Source of the DNA: Ferrimonas aestuarii
GTDB taxonomy: Bacteria; Pseudomonadota; Gammaproteobacteria; Enterobacterales; Shewanellaceae
Length of the DNA stretch: 64,000 nt
Direction of reading: 5' to 3'
Assembly: GCF_005116665.1 (NCBI RefSeq)
Contig: NZ_SWCJ01000002.1
Span: 1-64,000, forward strand
Part shown: in pieces, positions 11,571 through 20,178 of the stretch
Numbering within the stretch: the stretch's first letter is position 1
Layout: the number at the start of each line of letters is the position of its first letter
Program-made: the position numbers and the translations under genes
The notes under the pieces: model-generated
The model's database searches: none
Told to the model about the DNA's origin: nothing
What the model saw: the letters and a program-made list of their open reading frames with translations, nothing else

Positions 11571-11731
11571 AGCGACTCCTTGATGCAAGAACCGATCTGC
11601 AGCTTAGAAGATCGGTTAATAAAAACTAACAAGCAAAGACAATCAATAATTTAGTAGCATGGGGGATTACTATCCTTGGGGCGCCACTGTGCCTTTGCAA
11701 GGGCTGACGTTGGCGGAATGCACACATAATT

Positions 11732-12520
11732 ATGATTGATGTCTCTTGGCTGTTGTTGACCAGCTTTCTATTTATCCTAGTGATTCCTTGGGGAATCGAC
11801 CGCTACTTCGGCCTTGGTTTGGCCAGAGAGGGCGCTGTTGCTGTAATACGAATGGTGGCGCAGTTGGTGCTGGTTGGCCTGTACCTAAACTATCTGTTTG
11901 CGCTGGATAGCCCATGGGTAAATGGCGGCTGGGTGATGTTGATGATCATCATTGGTGCCAGTTCGGTATCGGCGAAGTCAAATCTGCCACGAAAACTGGC
12001 AATGGCGCCAATTGCCACTGGCATGGCGGTGGCGATGCTGCCGCTGCTGATGGTGATCATTATTGGCGTGATTCAGCCTAGTCATTTTCATGATGCGCGT
12101 TATTTGATTCCCCTTGCTGGCATGCTACTGGGTAACAGTTTGGGGGCGCTTATCATGGCGCTGCATCGATTGGTGACCGCATTCGAGGAGCGAAAAGGGG
12201 AGTATCACGGCGCGCTGGCTCTTGGTGCCACGCCAAGACAAGCCTGCGCCCCTTTTGTTGAGCACGCTCTTAGGCAAGCGTCGGCGCCAATTTTGGCCTC
12301 CACCAGCACCACTGGTTTGGTCACGCTGCCAGGAATGATGACCGGTCAGATATTAGGCGGCGCCGATCCTCTGGTGGCAATTAAGTATCAGATGCTGATC
12401 ATGGTTGCGATTCTCGTGATGGTGACCAGCTCCGCCGCGCTGACACTGGCGCTGGCGGTAGGTCGACTTACCGACCGCAATGGCCGACTATTGGTGCCGC
12501 CTCCTGCGAAAGCGAAGTAG
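11732..12520 (+). CDS. FetB/YbbM-type ABC transporter permease (UPF0014)
   Basis: 262 residues with about seven transmembrane helices. The pattern GASSVSAKSNLPRKL and the later ALGATPRQACAPFVEHALRQA and LPGMMTGQILGG motifs are typical of the FetB/YbbM family, which with the ATPase FetA exports iron or confers oxidative-stress resistance in E. coli. No ATPase gene is adjacent: the left neighbour is the rhomboid gene on the other strand and the right one is yajD. Either the partner is elsewhere or another ATPase is borrowed. Confidence 0.85.
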   Translation: MIDVSWLLLTSFLFILVIPWGIDRYFGLGLAREGAVAVIRMVAQLVLVGLYLNYLFALDSPWVNGGWVMLMIIIGASSVSAKSNLPRKLAMAPIATGMAVAMLPLLMVIIIGVIQPSHFHDARYLIPLAGMLLGNSLGALIMALHRLVTAFEERKGEYHGALALGATPRQACAPFVEHALRQASAPILASTSTTGLVTLPGMMTGQILGGADPLVAIKYQMLIMVAILVMVTSSAALTLALAVGRLTDRNGRLLVPPPAKAK

Positions 12521-12726
12521 AGGATGAGTATTTCGCGTTGGTAGAACGTGATTAGCCGATAATTCGCAGCACAAATTCTGCATCGCCCAGTGCTCATCAC
12601 AAGCGCTAGATTGCGGACTGAACGGCGAATTGCGCTATCGTGATTTTCAGCGCAATTCGAGGCTTCTGTCTGCGCCAGAGTTCTTGTTATAGTGTGCCGA
12701 TAGATGTTGTATTCACGGAGAGCCTG

Positions 12727-13065
12727 ATGGCCATCATCCCAAAAAACTACGCGTCGTTGGAACAAGGCTACCGCGACAAAGCACTGAAACTTTTCCCTTG
12801 GGTTTGCGGCCGCTGTGCTCGCGAGTTTCAGTACTCCAATTTGCGTGAGCTAACGGTTCACCACATTGACCACGACCACACCAACAACCCGTCCGATGGT
12901 TCGAACTGGGAACTTTTGTGTCTGTATTGCCATGACAACGAGCATGAGAAATACACCCAGGCTGCGGAATACGGCAGTACCGTACAAGCGGGTGAAGATC
13001 TCAACCGTGAAGCCGCCACCCACAATCCCTTCGCCGATCTTAAAGCGATGATGGGTAAGAAGTAA
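12727..13065 (+). CDS. yajD: HNH nuclease-family protein YajD
   Basis: 112 residues. Two CxxC-type pairs (CGRCAREF and LCLYCHDNEH) frame a His-rich HNH core (VHHIDHDHTNNPSDGSNWELL). This is the fold of small HNH endonucleases. The E. coli homologue has 115 residues and no established biological role. ATG 12727 follows GGAGAGCC; a frame opening 87 bases earlier adds a stretch without family likeness. A strong terminator follows. Confidence 0.9.
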   Translation: MAIIPKNYASLEQGYRDKALKLFPWVCGRCAREFQYSNLRELTVHHIDHDHTNNPSDGSNWELLCLYCHDNEHEKYTQAAEYGSTVQAGEDLNREAATHNPFADLKAMMGKK

Positions 13066-13083
13066 GGTTACAGCTCTAGGCAG

Positions 13084-13118
13084 AAAGCCCCTGCAGTCTT
13101 CGATTGCAGGGGCTTTTT
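13084..13118 (+). terminator. Intrinsic terminator of yajD
   Basis: AAAGCCCCTGCA pairs perfectly with TGCAGGGGCTTT around a nine-base loop and is followed by Ts. Confidence 0.9.
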
Positions 13119-13280
13119 AGACTTTGGTACAAATCAGTTAGTTTGCTGGCATTAAATATCGCTTAGTCCTCCAAACGCTGAAAACTAGCTGCAGACCATC
13201 AATCAAAACTTCTCTTTTGTTGAAAGCTAACCTTTGGAATTAGCTTGATGCAGAATTGTCAGTTTCCTCTAAGAGAGCGA

Positions 13281-14183
13281 CTATAGGCATCGAGCTACAG
13301 ATTCACAATGGTTTTCGTCACACTCAAAGGTGAATTCACAATGAGAGTTACCACCGCCCCCTCCACCCATGGTTAACCCTAACATTGTCATCCAAGAAGA
13401 GAATGAGCCGTAACTGCCTGCCGATATATTTCCTTGATAATTCCTTGCTTGGATTTTAGATCTTGGAATAATTTGCTTATTTATATCCCATGCGTATTGT
13501 GTTGGATAGTATTCAATGTACAAGTCTTTTCCTAACAACCCTGCCTTTAATTGAACTGCTCTGGTTGTACCATCTGAAAACTCAACGACAACCTTTACTG
13601 AATCTAAAACTTTAGTACTCACAGATACCAACAATCCATCTAAGGTTATTTGAGCATTCGAAGCTAAAATATTTCCAATCATTTGAACTTCTGTGAGTTG
13701 TTGTTTTACACTTTCTAATCTATTCAGGTGATCAGTGATGTAAACTTGAAAGCCTGTATCATCAATTAAACTGTCATAGACATTTTTGTATGGCCCTGTC
13801 GCAGGTATTCTTACTTTGCCGTCTACCAAATCAGGTATTTCTTTTATTTCATCAATAATACTATTGAAATCTTGCTGTAGTTGCATATTCCTGGGTTTTA
13901 TTGCAGCAGATACAATCGTAGAATATGGATTATTGTTTTTTGACGGGGAAAAATCTAATTCGGAAGGCTGAATCGTTACCGTAACTTCGGTGAAACGTCT
14001 ATTCATGGTATCGATAAACACAAGGTCATAGGTTCCAATATCAGCCCTGCTGAACAAAGTCTTAGATTTGAGACGAATATCAGTATCGCTGCAGGATTCA
14101 CATTCAAATAGATTGGCTGCACTTGCAGGGTGGCTTAAAAAACCAAAGCCCAAAATTAAAAGTGCCAATATTCTTAAGTACAT
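13281..14183 (-). CDS. Secreted protein of unknown function, AT-rich gene
   Basis: 300 residues with a clear signal peptide (LALLILGFGFLSHPASA|AN). The mature protein starts with a CxxC motif (FECESCSD), followed by a predicted beta-rich segment and a central helical part. Its tail has a run of six Gly and then a Cys cluster (HCEFTFECDENHCESVARCL), so several disulfides are likely in the periplasm or outside the cell. The N-terminal CxxC followed by a beta-rich region recalls small secreted proteins of Lysobacter/Xanthomonas type, a weak resemblance only. Codon use is clearly richer in A and T than the neighbours, suggesting acquisition by transfer. Confidence 0.75.
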   Translation of the reverse strand: MYLRILALLILGFGFLSHPASAANLFECESCSDTDIRLKSKTLFSRADIGTYDLVFIDTMNRRFTEVTVTIQPSELDFSPSKNNNPYSTIVSAAIKPRNMQLQQDFNSIIDEIKEIPDLVDGKVRIPATGPYKNVYDSLIDDTGFQVYITDHLNRLESVKQQLTEVQMIGNILASNAQITLDGLLVSVSTKVLDSVKVVVEFSDGTTRAVQLKAGLLGKDLYIEYYPTQYAWDINKQIIPRSKIQARNYQGNISAGSYGSFSSWMTMLGLTMGGGGGGNSHCEFTFECDENHCESVARCL

Positions 14184-14447
14184 GCTTCATATCTTCCTTT
14201 AAAACTCTAATTGTATCTTGATTGTATTTGAATTATAGGAAGTAGCTTTTCTTTTAATTCACACTATTCGCTTCTGCTTTTTTTGTTGTTTATTATCAAT
14301 TAGATACGGCATCAAGGTAATACTTATCTCACAAGAGAAATGAAATAGATCTCAATAGATTCTAGGCCATTTATGGGCGGCTTTGCTATCTCTTGACGAG
14401 CAAGACCAGAAGCTGGACAGATAAAGTAGAAGGGGGCTTGTTGTACA

Positions 14448-14777
14448 CTAATCCGATTGCTCAACGACGATGAGCGTTTGTAGACTGTCGCCCAACCGCA
14501 GCTCCGTGCCACCATATACTTTCACCGTCCCCTTAAATTGTGGTGTGAATGAAAACTCGAACGTGCCGTTAAATATGACGCCATTAACTTCCACTTGGCT
14601 CATCTGTCCTTTTACATAAACATCTGCTGTACATACTCTGTATTCAAGCGTCGGAGCCCCGTCAATCACCCACGCTTTTCCAAATGGGACTGTATAACTT
14701 TCTTGTAGCTTTAGCTCAAATTCATTGGCGAAAACTGAGTTAGAAAGGAAAAGAAGTATTGGTAAGTAAATGCGCAG
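14448..14777 (-). CDS. Small secreted protein, apparently starting at CTG
   Basis: The frame open from 14777 encodes about 109 residues: a textbook signal peptide (RIYLPILLFLSNSVFA|NEF) and a beta-rich mature domain ending VVEQSD. No ATG, GTG or TTG precedes the signal peptide in frame; the frame is closed by a TAA about 40 bases further upstream. A CTG at 14775-14777 has AAAGG with a six-base spacer before it and is followed by Arg, as a signal peptide would be. GTG 14669 would remove the signal peptide. The alternatives are a start codon lost by mutation or a decayed gene. Function unknown; the gene lies in the same AT-rich patch as its larger neighbour. Confidence 0.6.
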   Translation of the reverse strand: MRIYLPILLFLSNSVFANEFELKLQESYTVPFGKAWVIDGAPTLEYRVCTADVYVKGQMSQVEVNGVIFNGTFEFSFTPQFKGTVKVYGGTELRLGDSLQTLIVVEQSD

Positions 14778-15242
14778 GGTGCACCTTTGCGTACAATCGT
14801 ATGTTTAGTTGAATTCTGATTAAACCCAAGGCAACTCGAGCGACTTGTCGCAGCATCGGCTTTCGCAAGAGACGAACCAAATATAATATTGATTAAAATT
14901 CAATAAGTTAACTTTTTGGGGCATTGTTAGGTTCATAGGTGCTTGGGGTGGTGGTCACATAAAGGTCACCTAAATAAGTGGATACCGAATCAGACCAATG
15001 GGTTTCCTTAAGTTTAGAGTTTTGAACATCGGCCTTCGTCGACTATGTGGTAATTGGTCTCAAGGGCACTGGTCGCATTTGACAACAACCTGACTTTCAC
15101 TTCAGAGAGTTTGGGTAAGTTTGGTCTGATTACCATCTTTTTAACAACCAAATAGAGCAGGGGACAGAACTCTGTTATAACTATTGGTTGAAACTAAAGC
15201 CAATTCTCAACACGTTTTAAACAGTTTGACAGAGAGTCTCCC
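14778..15242. other. AT-rich gap before the LysR gene
   Basis: No reading frame here looks like a gene. It includes AT-rich runs around 14880-14920 and the presumed upstream regions of the small secreted protein and of the LysR gene. I see no repeat, tRNA or attachment-site signature. Confidence 0.4.
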
Positions 15243-16139
15243 ATGCTGCCATCCCAACTTCCGCTATTTGTCTGTGCCGCCCAAGAGGGCAGTTTCTCTG
15301 CTGCAGGTCGCAAACTGGGTATCTCAGCAGCGGCAGTGAGTAAGGGAGTCGCTTCGCTGGAGAAGCAAACCGGGGTGCGGCTGTTCCATCGCAATACGCG
15401 CCAGTTCTCCTTAACTGAGGATGGAGCTAACTTACTGAGGCGAGTTGGGCCACTGCTGAGCGAACTGGAAGAGAGCATTGATGGCCTAACTGAGCAGAAC
15501 CGCAGTCCTTCAGGGCGACTAAAGGTCAATTTGCCTGACAGCTATGGCCGCAAATTTGTCATGCCTTACATTGCGGAGTTTATGAACCTCTATCCAGACA
15601 TTGAGCTGGATTTGGTGCTTAGCGACAGCGTGCTCGACATCATCGATGAGGGGTTTGATGTCAGTGTGGGCAATCGCATTAACGAAGACAGCCGTTTGGT
15701 GGCTCGAACTATCCATCAGATGCAAAGTGGTATTTTTGCTAGCAGAGAGTATGTCGACCAATTTGGTTTGCCGGATTCTATTGAAGCGCTGAGTCAACAC
15801 AGTGCTATCATCTATCGGCCCCTGTCTAGTGGCCGCCTCTACAACTGGCCGTTAAAAGATGCTGAGGGGCACCACATTCAGTTTATCCCTAAAGGCAAGG
15901 TCTCCATCTCTAATATCAGTTCGGCCAAGATGCTATTACGGCAGAATGTCGGTATCGCTTACATGGGCCGCTGGCATGTTGAGCAGGAGCTTGCTAAAGG
16001 CGAGGTGGTGCCAGTGTTAGAGTCGGCCTGGGCTGAACCTAAGCCGGTTTGGCTTTACTATTCATCCCGAGAGAACCTTCCTAAACGAACTCGCCTGTTT
16101 ATCGACTTTTTAGTAGAAAAGATGGCTAACGCTAGTTAG
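15243..16139 (+). CDS. LysR-family transcriptional regulator
   Basis: 298 residues, the normal family length. The winged helix-turn-helix covers residues 1-60 (FVCAAQEGSFSAAGRKLGIS, then AVSKGVASLEKQ). An effector-binding domain begins near residue 88 (GRLKVNLPDSYGRKFVMP). It resembles the subgroup that controls neighbouring oxidoreductase genes. The next gene, 144 bases downstream on the same strand, is a short SDR and is the obvious candidate target. GAGAG precedes ATG 15243. Confidence 0.92.
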   Translation: MLPSQLPLFVCAAQEGSFSAAGRKLGISAAAVSKGVASLEKQTGVRLFHRNTRQFSLTEDGANLLRRVGPLLSELEESIDGLTEQNRSPSGRLKVNLPDSYGRKFVMPYIAEFMNLYPDIELDLVLSDSVLDIIDEGFDVSVGNRINEDSRLVARTIHQMQSGIFASREYVDQFGLPDSIEALSQHSAIIYRPLSSGRLYNWPLKDAEGHHIQFIPKGKVSISNISSAKMLLRQNVGIAYMGRWHVEQELAKGEVVPVLESAWAEPKPVWLYYSSRENLPKRTRLFIDFLVEKMANAS

Positions 16140-16283
16140 AGGTAAGCAGGGACTGCCTAGGTTAACTTTAAACTTCAGGTTAAAGGTGAAACAACGTTTA
16201 CCCCACTACCGGGAATGACTGCTAAGGACAATAATGGGTCCATCTGATGCCGCTGGCATTGTAATACCCTCTCGGAGTAAGTC

Positions 16284-16883
16284 ATGAAAAAAGTTCTTGT
16301 ACTGGGCGCCACAGGCCTAGTTGGTAAGGCGTTAGTTGAGCAGTTAAAAGGTGAAGCAGAAGTGGTGGAAGCTTCTTTTAATCACCCTGAAAATCCGTTT
16401 GATATCGCTAAGCCAGAGTCGCTTAAAGCGTTGTTTGAGAAAGTGGGTAAGGTTGACGCCATCCTATGTACAGCGGGTGTTGTCACCATGACCGATTGGC
16501 ACAATGACAACGATGATGAGTGGAACTTTGGTATCCAAAACAAGATGATGGGCCAGATCAACACCATGAGATTCGGCGAAAAATACGTTAACGATGGCGG
16601 TGCCATTGTGCTCTCCACCGGTATTTTGGCTCAGTATCCGTTCAAAGGCAGCAGCATAGTAACTACAGTCAATGCCGCCGTTGAGGCTGCGGTAAAAGCA
16701 GCGTCGGTTGAAGTGGATCGCATTCGTTTTAATGCCGTGTCCCCAGGGTGGGTTGCGGAAACCATGGTGGCCATGGGGATGGATCCCGAGCCAGGCCTGC
16801 CAGCCAATGAGGTGGCCAAACGCTATATCGACTTGATGGATAGCAGCACCAGTGGCGAGGTTGTTTTGGCGGTAAAACAGTAA
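16284..16883 (+). CDS. Short-chain dehydrogenase-like protein lacking the usual YxxxK
   Basis: 199 residues. The nucleotide-binding motif GATGLVGKAL is at the N-terminus and the Rossmann fold continues through ILCTAGVV and NAVSPGWV. In the position of the SDR active site (Ser, then YxxxK) the sequence reads GSSIVTTVNAAVEAAVKAA, with neither Tyr nor Lys in place. This variant occurs in a known group of about 200-residue SDR relatives, whose activity is unclear. It probably forms a regulator/target pair with the LysR gene upstream. GGAGT precedes ATG 16284. Confidence 0.85.
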   Translation: MKKVLVLGATGLVGKALVEQLKGEAEVVEASFNHPENPFDIAKPESLKALFEKVGKVDAILCTAGVVTMTDWHNDNDDEWNFGIQNKMMGQINTMRFGEKYVNDGGAIVLSTGILAQYPFKGSSIVTTVNAAVEAAVKAASVEVDRIRFNAVSPGWVAETMVAMGMDPEPGLPANEVAKRYIDLMDSSTSGEVVLAVKQ

Positions 16884-16909
16884 AAAACCGCACTGTCTGA
16901 TTTGATTTA

Positions 16910-16943
16910 CAACAAGGCCAGCACCTCGGTGCTGGCCTTGTTG
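16910..16943. terminator. Strong hairpin between convergent genes
   Basis: A 15-base perfect stem (CAACAAGGCCAGCAC with its complement) closes on a four-base loop. It lacks a long T-run, but its place between the convergent SDR and ABC ATPase genes fits a two-way terminator or mRNA end. Confidence 0.65.
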
Positions 16944-16986
16944 TATTAGGGCATTAACGGTGCAAACTTTGGCTTATGCAAAGCGG

Positions 16987-17712
16987 TTAACGCAACACCT
17001 TGCTGAGGAAGCTTTGGGTTCTTGGATGCGTTGGCGCATCAAAGATCTGTTCTGGCGTGCCAGACTCCATGATGATCCCCTGATCGATAAACAGCACTCG
17101 GTCGGAAACCTCTTTGGCAAACCCCATTTCGTGAGTCACGATCACCATGGTCATGCCTTGCTCGGCAAGCGCCTTCATCACGTCCAGCACATCGCCAACC
17201 ATCTCGGGGTCCAGCGCTGAGGTTGGCTCATCAAACAGCATCACCTTTGGCTGCATCGCCAAGGCTCTGGCGATGGCGACCCGCTGCTTTTGGCCACCGG
17301 ATAGGCTGGAAGGGTAGACGTCGGCTTTATGATCCAGTCCCACCATCGCCAGCAGTTCAATGGCTTTGTCTTTTGCGTCACTGGCGCTGAGTTTACCCAG
17401 TTTTACCGGCGCAAGGGTGATGTTGTCGGCCACCGTTAGATGAGGGAACAGGTTAAAGTTCTGAAATACCATGCCCACTTTTTGTCGTAGGGCATCTACG
17501 CAAGCGCCCGGTGCAGACAGGGATTCGCCCTCGATAAAGATCTCCCCCTGTGTTGGGGTTTCCAGCAAGTTTAAACACCGAAGAAAGGTACTTTTACCGC
17601 TGCCGCTGGGGCCGATGATGCTTACCACTTCACCGGTGGCGATGGACTCGCTGATTCCTTTAAGCACCTCGGTTTGGCCAAAGGTTTTATGAATGTCGGT
17701 TACCTTAATCAC
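16987..17712 (-). CDS. Polar amino-acid ABC transporter ATP-binding protein
   Basis: 241 residues. Walker A is GPSGSGKST, the Q-loop follows in [11 protein letters not shown], the signature is LSGGQKQR and Walker B is [14 protein letters not shown]. This is the GlnQ/ArtP/HisP type. It overlaps the permease gene by eight bases and is the last gene of a three-gene uptake operon (binding lipoprotein, permease, ATPase). Confidence 0.94.
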   Translation of the reverse strand: MIKVTDIHKTFGQTEVLKGISESIATGEVVSIIGPSGSGKSTFLRCLNLLETPTQGEIFIEGESLSAPGACVDALRQKVGMVFQNFNLFPHLTVADNITLAPVKLGKLSASDAKDKAIELLAMVGLDHKADVYPSSLSGGQKQRVAIARALAMQPKVMLFDEPTSALDPEMVGDVLDVMKALAEQGMTMVIVTHEMGFAKEVSDRVLFIDQGIIMESGTPEQIFDAPTHPRTQSFLSKVLR

Positions 17713-18400
17713 TTTGCTTTAGCCTCTTTTCAAACTTGGACAACATAAAGGTGAAGATGTAGGTCAGCATCAGGTAGATAAGGGCACAGGTAAACAGTGG
17801 CACCGTATCTTCAAAGGTTCTGCTTCGGATAATCTCGCCAGCCCGCATTAGATCCACGCCGCCAATAAAGCCGATCACCGCAGTTTCTTTCAGTAGCACG
17901 ATAAATTCGTTACCCAGCGCCGGTAAAATGTTCTTGATTGCCTGAGGCAAAATCACCAGCTTCATGGTTTGGTTGTGGGATAAGCCCAGCGACCGCGCCG
18001 CTTCCGCTTGCCCTTTATCAACCGCATCGATACCGGCTCGGATGATCTCTGAGATATAAGCGCCGCTATTAAGACCAAAGGCGATGACCGCTGCGGTGAT
18101 CTTATCCACGTCCAGTGAAGCCAATACGATGAAGTAGAGGATCACCAACTGAACCACCACCGGAGTGCCTCGAATGACGCTGACGTAGAAGTTGGCAGGC
18201 CAACTTAGGTACCACTTACCGGACTGCTTCATCAGGGTGGTGGCCACCCCAAGTAACGAGCCTAAAATCGTTGCCAGTAGGGTGACCATCAATGTCACCT
18301 TAAGGCCGTTAAGAATCAGATAGATTCCCACCATGCCATCGTTGCCGATGGGGGTGAACAGGGACTGAATAATGCTTTCCACTACGCTTTCCTCAACCAC
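17705..18400 (-). CDS. Polar amino-acid ABC transporter permease
   Basis: 231 residues with about five transmembrane helices of the HisM/GlnP type. The EAA loop reads [23 protein letters not shown]. There is only one permease gene, so the transporter probably uses a homodimer. It starts nine bases after the binding-protein stop. Confidence 0.93.
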   Translation of the reverse strand: MVEESVVESIIQSLFTPIGNDGMVGIYLILNGLKVTLMVTLLATILGSLLGVATTLMKQSGKWYLSWPANFYVSVIRGTPVVVQLVILYFIVLASLDVDKITAAVIAFGLNSGAYISEIIRAGIDAVDKGQAEAARSLGLSHNQTMKLVILPQAIKNILPALGNEFIVLLKETAVIGFIGGVDLMRAGEIIRSRTFEDTVPLFTCALIYLMLTYIFTFMLSKFEKRLKQSD

Positions 18401-18408
18401 GCCCTAGG

Positions 18409-19134
18409 CTATTGCATGTGCTTGGCGAGTAGTGCGTCGAAGCTGCCATTTTGCTTCATGGTATCGATGCTGGCGTTGATCTGCTTAAGCAGTTCAGGGT
18501 TATTCTTAGCCACGGCCAGTCCGTAGTACTCTGCATCAAAATTCAGTTTCTGCATCTTAAGCTGTGGGTTTTTGGCTAGGTGCTTCGCCGCCGGTTCGCT
18601 GTCAAACAGTACCATGTCCACTTTGCCGTTTTTCAGCTCCATAATGGCTTCAAAACCGGTGTTGAAAGCGGTGACATTATCGCTTAGCTCTTTGGCCATG
18701 ATGTCGCCGGTAGAGCCCAGCTGCACGGCAATGTGCTTGCCTTTAACGTCGTCAACGCTGTTGATGCTGACGTTGGTTACCGGCGTGATCACCACCTGAG
18801 TGGCTTCATAGTAAGGTTGGGAAAAATCCACGCTGGCTTTGCGTTCTGGGGTGATGGTCATGCCGGCAGCCACCATATCCACCTTACCGGCGTTAAGGGC
18901 CACAATCAGCGAATCAAACTTCATGTTTTCCACTTTTAGGGTTTTGCCCTGATCGGCGGCAATCTGTTTCGCCAAGTCGATGTCAAAGCCCAACACCTCA
19001 TCGCCAGTAGCACCGCCGATGTATTCGAATGGAGGGAATTCGGCGTTGGTGCCTACCACCAGATATTCCTCTTTCGAGCCGCATCCGGTTAGGGTCAGGG
19101 TAGCGAGTGTCAGTGCTGCAATGGTCTTTTTCAT
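18409..19134 (-). CDS. Amino-acid-binding lipoprotein of an ABC transporter
   Basis: 241 residues. The lipobox TLTGC at residues 13-17 makes it a lipoprotein facing the periplasm. The SBP_bac_3 fold is seen in GTNAEFPPFEY, the ligand-loop pattern MTITPERKASVDFSQPYYEA and AVQLGSTGD. These features are closest to basic amino-acid (Arg/Lys/ornithine) binding proteins, but specificity cannot be fixed by eye. ATG 19134 is the start: the longer frame would put a polar stretch before the signal sequence. Confidence 0.9.
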   Translation of the reverse strand: MKKTIAALTLATLTLTGCGSKEEYLVVGTNAEFPPFEYIGGATGDEVLGFDIDLAKQIAADQGKTLKVENMKFDSLIVALNAGKVDMVAAGMTITPERKASVDFSQPYYEATQVVITPVTNVSINSVDDVKGKHIAVQLGSTGDIMAKELSDNVTAFNTGFEAIMELKNGKVDMVLFDSEPAAKHLAKNPQLKMQKLNFDAEYYGLAVAKNNPELLKQINASIDTMKQNGSFDALLAKHMQ

Positions 19135-19543
19135 AATCTGGCTCTCATCATCAGGAGTGAATTCTTCTGTTGGGAGCACTATAGGAATTCCCCATTCTCG
19201 AATCAACTAAAAATTCACTGTTTATGCATAAATATATTGTGAGTGGTGATTTTGTGCTCACAGAGGTTGTAGAGTATTCAGCGGATTAAAACCTAAGAGA
19301 CAAATGTCGATAAAAATCCACCCGTGAATAACAATTCATTAGCATTTGGGGGCGTGCTTGGCGTTTGCGATGACATAACGTGGACGCCGTGGCCTAAAGC
19401 CATTAGTATTTGCCGCCACAACGTTCGTATAACCCCACTAAAACGGTGTGGGGGTCTCTACCAGGTACCGACAGCTCCTGCTTACGACTCGCTGATGCGC
19501 CAACCACAATTGGGCGCTAAATCCAGCCTGAAAGGAGAGTACG
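19135..19543. other. Divergent intergenic region
   Basis: This gap holds the promoter of the amino-acid transporter operon (minus) and of the HD hydrolase (plus). It contains the palindrome listed separately. A possible 77-codon frame from 19324 shows no family likeness and I do not call it. AAAGGAG before 19544 is a good ribosome binding site for the HD gene. Confidence 0.5.
19221..19232. promoter_or_regulatory. Palindrome, possible ArgR (ARG box) operator
   Basis: TTTATGCATAAA is a perfect 12-base palindrome about 90 bases upstream of the amino-acid-binding lipoprotein gene. On its left side lies an AATTCA half-site (19212-19217). TATGCATAAAT with TGAAT halves is typical of ArgR boxes in gammaproteobacteria, but the match to the full 18-base consensus is partial. 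Confidence 0.3.
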
Positions 19544-20089
19544 ATGAGACAGGGTAAATGCATAAATACCTATTCTGGTGGTGAGTTTTGGCCACTGGAT
19601 CCCAGAGAAGACGAGATACACATCAAAGACATTGCCCACAGCTTGTCGTTATTGTGTCGAGCTAATGGCCAGTTTCGTCATTTTTACAGTGTGGGACAGC
19701 ACTCCATTAACTGCGCTAATGAGGCTAAGGTTCGAGGCTTTTCCCGACGAGTCCAGCTAGCCTGCTTGCTCCATGACGCCTCGGAGGCGTATTTAGGTGA
19801 CGTCACCCGCCCGGTAAAGGCCTTTATGCCGACTTACTTGGAATATGAATCCAAGTTGCAGCAGATGATCTTTTCGGTGTTTGGTCTTGGGGATCTGACA
19901 GGTGACGAGCACCTGCAGGTGAAAACCGTCGATGACGCACTGCTGAAGCTGGAGATGGCAGAGCTAATGAACCTACATAGCATCGAAGCTGAGCCGGTTA
20001 AGGGGCACTATGATCTGTCGTTTCGAATGATGGATAGGGTAGAAGCCCAGTTTCTCACTATGCTGGATGAGCTACTTTCTGCAAGTTAA
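19544..20089 (+). CDS. HD-domain phosphohydrolase
   Basis: 181 residues. The metal-binding HD pattern is complete: His in YSVGQHS, His-Asp in LLHDASEAYLGDVTRPVK, and a distal Asp in VDDALLKLE. The fold is that of YfbR-like nucleotidases and related HD hydrolases; the substrate is unknown. It stands alone with a good terminator shared with potD. Confidence 0.85.
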   Translation: MRQGKCINTYSGGEFWPLDPREDEIHIKDIAHSLSLLCRANGQFRHFYSVGQHSINCANEAKVRGFSRRVQLACLLHDASEAYLGDVTRPVKAFMPTYLEYESKLQQMIFSVFGLGDLTGDEHLQVKTVDDALLKLEMAELMNLHSIEAEPVKGHYDLSFRMMDRVEAQFLTMLDELLSAS

Positions 20090-20124
20090 CCTAGAGTCTG
20101 CCAGTTAATAAACGATAGAAACTA

Positions 20125-20165
20125 AAAAGGCCGCACTGGATTCACAGTACGGCCTTTTGTTTTTA
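20125..20165. terminator. Bidirectional intrinsic terminator
   Basis: AAAAGGCCG..ACTG pairs with CAGT..CGGCCTTTT with one internal mismatch; A-runs and T-runs flank it. It serves both the HD gene and the potABCD operon. Confidence 0.85.
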
Positions 20166-20178
20166 CATCTTACGGCTG

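Noticed and set aside
14324-14515. Minus-strand frame of 63 codons next to the small secreted protein
   Set aside because: It overlaps the better-supported secreted-protein gene in another frame and shows no protein-like composition.
19238-19262. TGTGAG/CTCACA dyad as a CRP site
   Set aside because: The spacer is 13 bases rather than the six needed for CRP.
19324-19557. Plus-strand frame of 77 codons before the HD hydrolase
   Set aside because: Weak start, irregular composition and overlap with the HD gene start.
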